The notes under the pieces were generated by a model. That model was given only the letters and a program-made list of their open reading frames with translations, ran no database searches and was not told the DNA's origin. From Echinostoma caproni (taxonomy: Eukaryota > Platyhelminthes > Trematoda > Plagiorchiida > Echinostomatidae), in NCBI GenBank assembly GCA_900618425.1, contig UZAN01047182.1, positions 15,427-27,154 on the forward strand: DNA of 11,728 nucleotides, in the 5' to 3' direction. Positions 8,438 through 11,728 of this stretch are shown here, one piece after another (position 1 is the stretch's first letter; every line of letters begins with the position of its first letter). A program made the position numbers and the translations under genes.

Positions 8438-8711
8438 TCCGCTACAGTGGTTTAGTCGGTTTCACCAGTATGCTTTGGACCCTATGTTTCGAGGTTCGAG
8501 CNNNNCCCCGCCACTACTACCCAACTATGGTGGGAGACAGCTTTCCTGTCGCCTGGTTCCATACAACGCCTCACCTATCGGGGCCGTACGTGGTTCGCCA
8601 CTCAAAGTCCCAGGGCTTAGTTTACGGGTTTCCACCACTGAAATTAAGGTTCTGTTGACTATGGGGGTTGACCCGTCTATTGTTCATCACACCTGGGTGT
8701 GTAATAAAAAA
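8438..8711 (+). mobile_element. tRNA-derived SINE, copy 2 (with assembly gap)
   Basis: This is a second copy of the family seen at 6716-6954. The head has CCGCTACAGTGGTTTAGTCGG (A-box region 8439-8450), followed by GCTTTGGACCC and a B box GGTTCGAGC starting at 8493. After four Ns the body follows: CCTGGTTCCATACAACGCCT, TATCGGGGCCGTA, CAGGGCTTAGTTTA. It then ends with TTGTTCATCACACC and the tail GTGTAATAAAAAA. By eye the two copies are about two thirds identical and run end to end, so both look full length rather than truncated. The long open frames across this segment (8271-8765) are by-products of the repeat. No target-site duplication was recognised. Confidence 0.75.
8502..8505. other. Assembly gap (4 N) inside SINE copy 2
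   Basis: The Ns fall directly after the B box. Bases left of the gap read GTTTCGAGGTTCGAGC, a near-tandem doubling of GTTTCGAG, where SINE copy 1 has a single GGTTTGAGC. Without the Ns the bases on both sides join into GAGCCCCGCC, collinear with GAGCCCCATT in copy 1, so the real gap may be zero or negative. Confidence 0.8.
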
Positions 8712-8754
8712 GCTCAACTCAACACCTTTGCCCCATTTTTTTTCCCTCGTTTAT

Positions 8755-8985
8755 CTACTCAATGAATTCGTCCAAAGAGAGTAATTTAAACCGGCGCATG
8801 TTGGTGCAAACTCTGTTCCCCGGGTTTGTGTTATGCGTTCGAGTATATAGCTGTGCGGACATGGTTCCTGCGTAGTTTTTCAACAAAAGTGATGTGAATT
8901 TATCGCGGTTAACCGTAATTATTCGAAAACCTTGAGAAAACACATTAACGAACAAAACTTGTTTTCCGATCACGTCTTCCACCGC
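8755..8985 (-). CDS. Weak open reading frame, unknown
   Basis: The minus strand is open from just below a TAA at 8986-8988 to a TAG at 8755-8757, 76 codons with balanced codon use and a peptide containing GKQVLFVNVFSQGF and RRFKLLSLDEFIE. It could be a terminal exon. The first ATG in frame comes only after residue 40 or so, the acceptor (ATAAG) is weak, and no polyadenylation signal is seen before the SINE downstream. The GK-VLFVNV string recalls glutathione peroxidases, but nothing else fits. Confidence 0.2.
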   Translation of the reverse strand, partial: AVEDVIGKQVLFVNVFSQGFRIITVNRDKFTSLLLKNYAGTMSAQLYTRTHNTNPGNRVCTNMRRFKLLSLDEFIE

Positions 8986-9006
8986 TTATCAAACTAACTT
9001 CAATCA

Positions 9007-9469
9007 GCTCATACTATGGCTGAACCAAATTGCCAATTCATATTTGTTCAATTGTCGTCTTCAATAATAGTCAATCAGTTCATTTGGCTCGACAGCAACG
9101 AAAGGGGATACAGATGGCAATCTGTTAGCTCTACTCGAAAGCCTTGAACCAAGTCAGGACTTCCATGCAGATTGCAGGCTGAGTTGCCAACGAACCTAAC
9201 ATGCACGATTGATTTTTCGCATTTAACTCACAGTTACTTCTAAGTAATGGTGTGGGATAAGTAATAATAATTGATTTGAACTATCCTTCGGACTTCACCT
9301 TCACGCGCAATCTTCAGTTTATCGATTCAACCATGCACTCGGAAACACGAGACTCGAGTTTCTCTCTTATTAGAGCTCATCAGTAGTGCATATCCACCAT
9401 CCAAACAAATATGAATTGATAATTTGGTTCAGCCAAGGTATGAGGTGGTTGGCACAGTGGTAACGCACA
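9007..9469. mobile_element. Foldback (MITE-like) element with 41-nt inverted arms and 12-nt flanking direct repeat
   Basis: The arm at 9008-9048 is the inverted complement of 9404-9444, 37 of 41 positions matching; mismatches fall in two adjacent pairs. The internal 355 nt has no open frame of note. A perfect 12-nt direct repeat, TAACTTCAATCA, lies at 8995-9006, one base outside the left arm, and at 9470-9481, 25 nt outside the right arm. If it is a target-site duplication, the inserted unit is 9007-9469. The 25-nt right extension includes TGGCACAGTGG (9450-9460), an exact pol III A-box consensus, followed by TAACGCAC as in tRNA D arms. No B box was found. The family is unrecognised. Arms of this length suit a non-autonomous DNA transposon, whereas a 12-nt duplication and a tRNA-like edge suit retroposition, so the class is open. 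Confidence 0.6.
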
Positions 9470-9513
9470 TAACTTCAATCAATTTTTTAAGACATCTGGT
9501 ATGTTAGTGCGCT

Positions 9514-9514
9514 T

Positions 9515-9546
<32 letters not shown>
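9514..9546 (+). repeat. TG then CG dinucleotide repeat (alternating purine-pyrimidine)
   Basis: Twelve TG units (9514-9537) run straight into four CG units and a further T, 33 nt of unbroken alternating pyrimidine-purine. Such tracts readily adopt Z-DNA. It starts 32 nt after the right-hand copy of the 12-nt direct repeat of the foldback element. Confidence 0.9.
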
Positions 9547-10417
9547 CCACAAATCTGCGTTTAGTCTGATAAAGTCTTAATCGATAGTGATGAGTTTGAT
9601 TTCGTAGGTATATCAATGCCTCTGATGGGAAATGTCATTTTAGCATTACGTCTGCCGTTCGTCGTGTAGTTTCTAATCCACTTCTCAAACCTGTTCTTTT
9701 TCCACTGTGAATTCCGGGGACTAAATACCATCTTTCTATAGCACGGCATCGCCCATTATCATTTTCCGTCCGGACAAACCTATTTCCATTTCTCCCATCC
9801 AGTCCACCGGGTGAGGTCAGAACGAGGTCAGTGCTAATGCAGACCAATCAGCGTGCGTGGATTGTTTTGTTGCGACCTTGAACGAATCGTGTTTTGATTG
9901 ACAGATCAAATTGACAAGATTGAAACGGAGCGATGCATTCGTTTCAAATAAATCAATTTTCAGTACAAATATTCATCTCAAACTGTCACCTAATGTGCAT
10001 GCATCTGACTCGGGACATAGCGAGCAGGATGGAGGAGAAACACTAGGGTCAACGTACAAGAATGTCACTTTTTCGAATAATGAGTATATCTTTGAAAAAA
10101 TCACATTTTTCCAGCATTCAACATTTTGATATGAACTGTAATGACTTTGCGCTACACGCAGAGTTGCTCAGGCTTGGTAAACCCAATCGAACGCAGAGTG
10201 AAACAGTCAACCCAGTATCTAAGATACATAATTCGATTGGTACACGGAGGACGCAGGATTGAGCTGTACATCGTGTATCTGACCACGATACCGGTACAGA
10301 AAAATCTGCAAGCTCGGGGTACATATTCAATCTAAGTAAAACGGACCTCAATCACACATTAGGAAGTCTTAAATAAATAAATAGATGGGAGGAAGGTATC
10401 AGTGAGATTGTGGGAAG
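9547..10417. other. No supported gene
   Basis: Two overlapping minus-strand frames at 9561-9847 (one with LDGRNGNRFVRTENDNGR, the other with RFEKWIRNYTTNGRRNAK) are both open, and neither is recognised. At 10062-10351 frames on both strands are open without known motifs. A short AAAT microsatellite lies at about 10366-10383. I see no RNA gene or promoter. Confidence 0.3.
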
Positions 10418-10432
10418 TATATATATATATAT
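10418..10432 (+). repeat. TA microsatellite at the 3' boundary of the Penelope-like element
   Basis: Fifteen nt of alternating T and A directly adjoin the conserved 3' end region of the element on its minus strand. Confidence 0.85.
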
Positions 10433-10475
10433 CAAGAGAGGATGGAGGCGTACACTGAGTTGTAAAATGTTTATT

Positions 10476-10510
10476 GTAACGTTTCGATCCAAGCTAGGAC
10501 TCGTTGTCAA
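10476..10510 (-). ncRNA. Degenerate hammerhead-ribozyme-like motif in the element's 3' region
   Basis: Hammerhead ribozymes are known in the terminal regions of Penelope-like elements. On the minus strand the order TTGACAACGA, GTCC, a 6-nt loop, GGAT, CGAAAC appears. CGAAAC matches the conserved GAAA block with its stem III start, and GTCC with GGAT can form stem II, with one G-U pair. The first core block should read CTGANGA; here the C is T and extra bases are inserted, so this copy is probably inactive. No well-paired stem I was identified by eye. The location, just downstream of the endonuclease reading frame, is right for the family. Confidence 0.4.
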
Positions 10511-10539
10511 ACGTAAATGAAATGAATGAGATAATGGGA

Positions 10540-11338
10540 CTACCGTCTTTCCGTGCGGCTGTGTGCTATTTGTACGTCTATCAATCCACCAATCGTCACG
10601 GGATTGCGATCTCGTGACCTGTCCGTGCGTAGGGGTTCCAGATTTGTGACCTCGGGCCAGAGCGTCGGAGGGCAAGCTTGTGTTCGTGTAGGCGAGTGTG
10701 TAGTTGTTTGCCTGTCTCACCTATGTAGTGTTGGTTGCAGCCCAAGCACGGGATTGCGTAGGTTACTCCTGATCGTTTGTGCTGTTCGACTCGATCCTTG
10801 CCGTTGGAAAGAGTCGATCGCACGGTTGCAGCCGGTTTATGGGCGATCTTGATTCCCAACGGCCGGAGTATTCGTTCGGTGGCTTCTGATGTGCCGCGTA
10901 TGTAGGGTAGCATTATCCAAGTTCCTTCTTTTGTATGTGTTGTTTGTTTCTTACATCTGAGGCAGGCTTTGATAATACTCCTGGGATATGCGTTTGATAG
11001 GAACAGTTGAAACAGTCGACCTCTTTCTCTTGTCCTTAACTCCGGTGTGCTACAGTGTGTGTTTCCTCGGCGGAATGGAGTTCGCACACAACTTTTTAGG
11101 TGGCACAAAGGGTGATTGCTGTTGTAGTTGAGGATGCGGTCTGTCGTGGTCGGTTTCCGGTAGATATGATTCTTCCGTCGGGTTGCCTTATGAGAAGGAT
11201 ATCGAGGAAGGGGAGTTGTCCATCTTTTTCTTCTCGTGCGAAGTTGATATCGGGCACCTGCTCGTTGATGATTTGGTGGAACTGATCTACCGTGGAGGCT
11301 CTGAGTATGACGAATGTATCGTCCATATAACGTATATA
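10540..11338 (-). pseudogene. Penelope-like RT/GIY-YIG polyprotein, truncated and frameshifted
   Basis: The reading begins YIRYMDDTFVIL at 11338-11303, with the two catalytic Asp of motif C at 11321-11323 and 11318-11320. LPFLDILLIRQPDGR follows. A frameshift near 11163-11175 switches to the frame carrying YRKP (11162-11151) and LCHLKSCVRT. The long middle frame (to 10596) holds the RT thumb. It then holds the GIY-YIG nuclease: GVTYAIPC and HYIGETGK with TRLHEH, about 10775-10680, including the catalytic-type Arg and a CLGC zinc-ligand pair. After GHEIA a second frameshift near 10590-10600 leads to the WIDRRTN block. Two frameshifts and the missing N-terminal half make it inactive, but the few internal stops suggest a younger insertion than the other relics in this window. 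The exact stop codon is uncertain because the last frame stays open to 10352. Confidence 0.85.
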
Positions 11339-11357
11339 TATATATATATATATATAT
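11333..11357 (+). repeat. TA microsatellite at the 5' truncation point of the Penelope-like element
   Basis: Twenty-five nt of uninterrupted alternating T and A. Its first six bases also encode the Tyr and Ile just upstream of the RT catalytic motif, so the truncation joint lies within or at the repeat. Confidence 0.9.
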
Positions 11358-11728
11358 GCTGAACAGCTACAATACGCTTTCTCGTTAGATTAGTCAATGA
11401 GTAAAGTTTTCTTTCAGCCCCATGCAATCAGTGGTTGACATGTTCCAATCCAGTGTACTTTTCTTGGCAAACTAGAGCGACTTGGCTTTTGTTTTAGGCT
11501 GTGTTTCGGTGTCATGATTGTCAGGCTCGCAGTAGCTTTTTCTATTCAACAATTCAATTTGCAAGTTTTTTCGAACACATATTGATCTAATGCTGAACCA
11601 TTGTACTAATTTGTTGTTTGGTGCTGAATTCACATTTCTCATCGCCGTATCTCCCAGGTTTACTTGCAACGACTCACGGCTATCTGTTCTCCGGATAACG
11701 AGTCCACCAGCTATGAACGACGTGAGGT
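11358..11728 (-). other. Right edge; open minus-strand frame entering from outside the window
   Basis: One minus-strand frame is open from the window edge to a stop at 11472-11474 (about 85 codons). It includes FIAGGLVIRRTDSRESLQVN and LGDTAMRNVNSAP; the first part reads more like coding sequence than the Lys/Asn-rich end. A donor-like CAA|GTAAAC lies near 11667. No ATG, acceptor or family was identified. It could be the end of an exon that begins beyond the window, or chance. The rest of the stretch shows nothing recognisable. Confidence 0.2.

Larger units (their letters stand above)
10433..11338 (-). mobile_element. Penelope-like retroelement with GIY-YIG endonuclease, 5'-truncated
   Basis: Penelope-like elements encode a telomerase-related reverse transcriptase fused to a GIY-YIG endonuclease. 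On the minus strand this copy starts in the middle of the RT at the catalytic motif and runs through connection, thumb and endonuclease into a 3' untranslated region with a hammerhead-like motif. It is truncated exactly at a TA microsatellite on the 5' side (11333-11357), and its 3' side meets a second TA run (10418-10432). The fingers and most of the palm are missing. No target-site duplication was found. Confidence 0.85.

Noticed and set aside
8271..8765. A 164-codon plus-strand open frame, the second longest in the window
   Set aside because: It crosses the Ns and lies mostly over SINE copy 2; the frame is not kept in SINE copy 1.
8755..8985. Glutathione peroxidase-like string GKQVLFVNV
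   Set aside because: Only this short hydrophobic strand resembles the family; the Cys or Sec active site and all later motifs are absent.
10553..10852. Plus-strand open frames over the Penelope-like element (also near 11100-11285)
   Set aside because: They are antisense to the clearly recognised RT and GIY-YIG coding sequence.
1..11728. CRISPR array, prokaryotic operon or phage genes
   Set aside because: There are no evenly spaced direct repeats, no ribosome-binding-site-led gene series, and all recognisable coding sequence is of eukaryotic transposon type.

Overview
The window looks like non-coding or intronic DNA from a metazoan, most likely a flatworm of the trematode type. No operons, ribosome binding sites or long uninterrupted genes are present. 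What can be recognised is decayed transposon coding sequence, tRNA-derived SINEs, microsatellites and one good candidate spliced exon. The host assignment rests on the mix of element types (Penelope-like elements with a GIY-YIG domain, Ty3/gypsy integrase, Tc1/mariner transposase, tRNA-headed SINEs) and the moderate AT richness; it is an inference and no species is claimed.

Layout, left to right. (1) 361-1290, minus strand: a nearly full-length but frame-broken Tc1/mariner-type transposase. (2) 2073-3346: a two-copy interspersed repeat (2073-2245 and 3162-3346) around and directly beside a Ty3/gypsy integrase relic (2780-3160, plus strand), in which positions for all three catalytic acidic residues remain but the frame is broken. 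(3) 3530-4255, plus strand: a decayed Penelope-like reverse transcriptase C-terminal part whose catalytic motif reads YVDG instead of YVDD. (4) 4485-4728, minus strand: a candidate protein-coding exon with plausible splice sites, the best host-gene signal here. (5) 6716-6954 (minus) and 8438-8711 (plus): two diverged, apparently full-length copies of one tRNA-derived SINE family; the only run of Ns lies inside the second copy. (6) 9007-9469: a foldback element with 41-nt inverted arms, a 12-nt direct repeat at both edges and a pol III A-box-like sequence at its right edge, followed by a TG/CG microsatellite. (7) 10433-11338, minus strand: a 5'-truncated Penelope-like element with the RT catalytic motif, thumb, GIY-YIG endonuclease and a degenerate hammerhead-ribozyme-like motif in its 3' region. 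It is bounded on both sides by TA microsatellites.

The genes do not form a pathway. The organising theme is layered transposon insertion and decay: two different Penelope-like lineages, an LTR element, a DNA transposon, SINEs and at least two unclassified repeats within 11.7 kb. All protein identifications were made by eye from motifs in broken frames; no database search was run.
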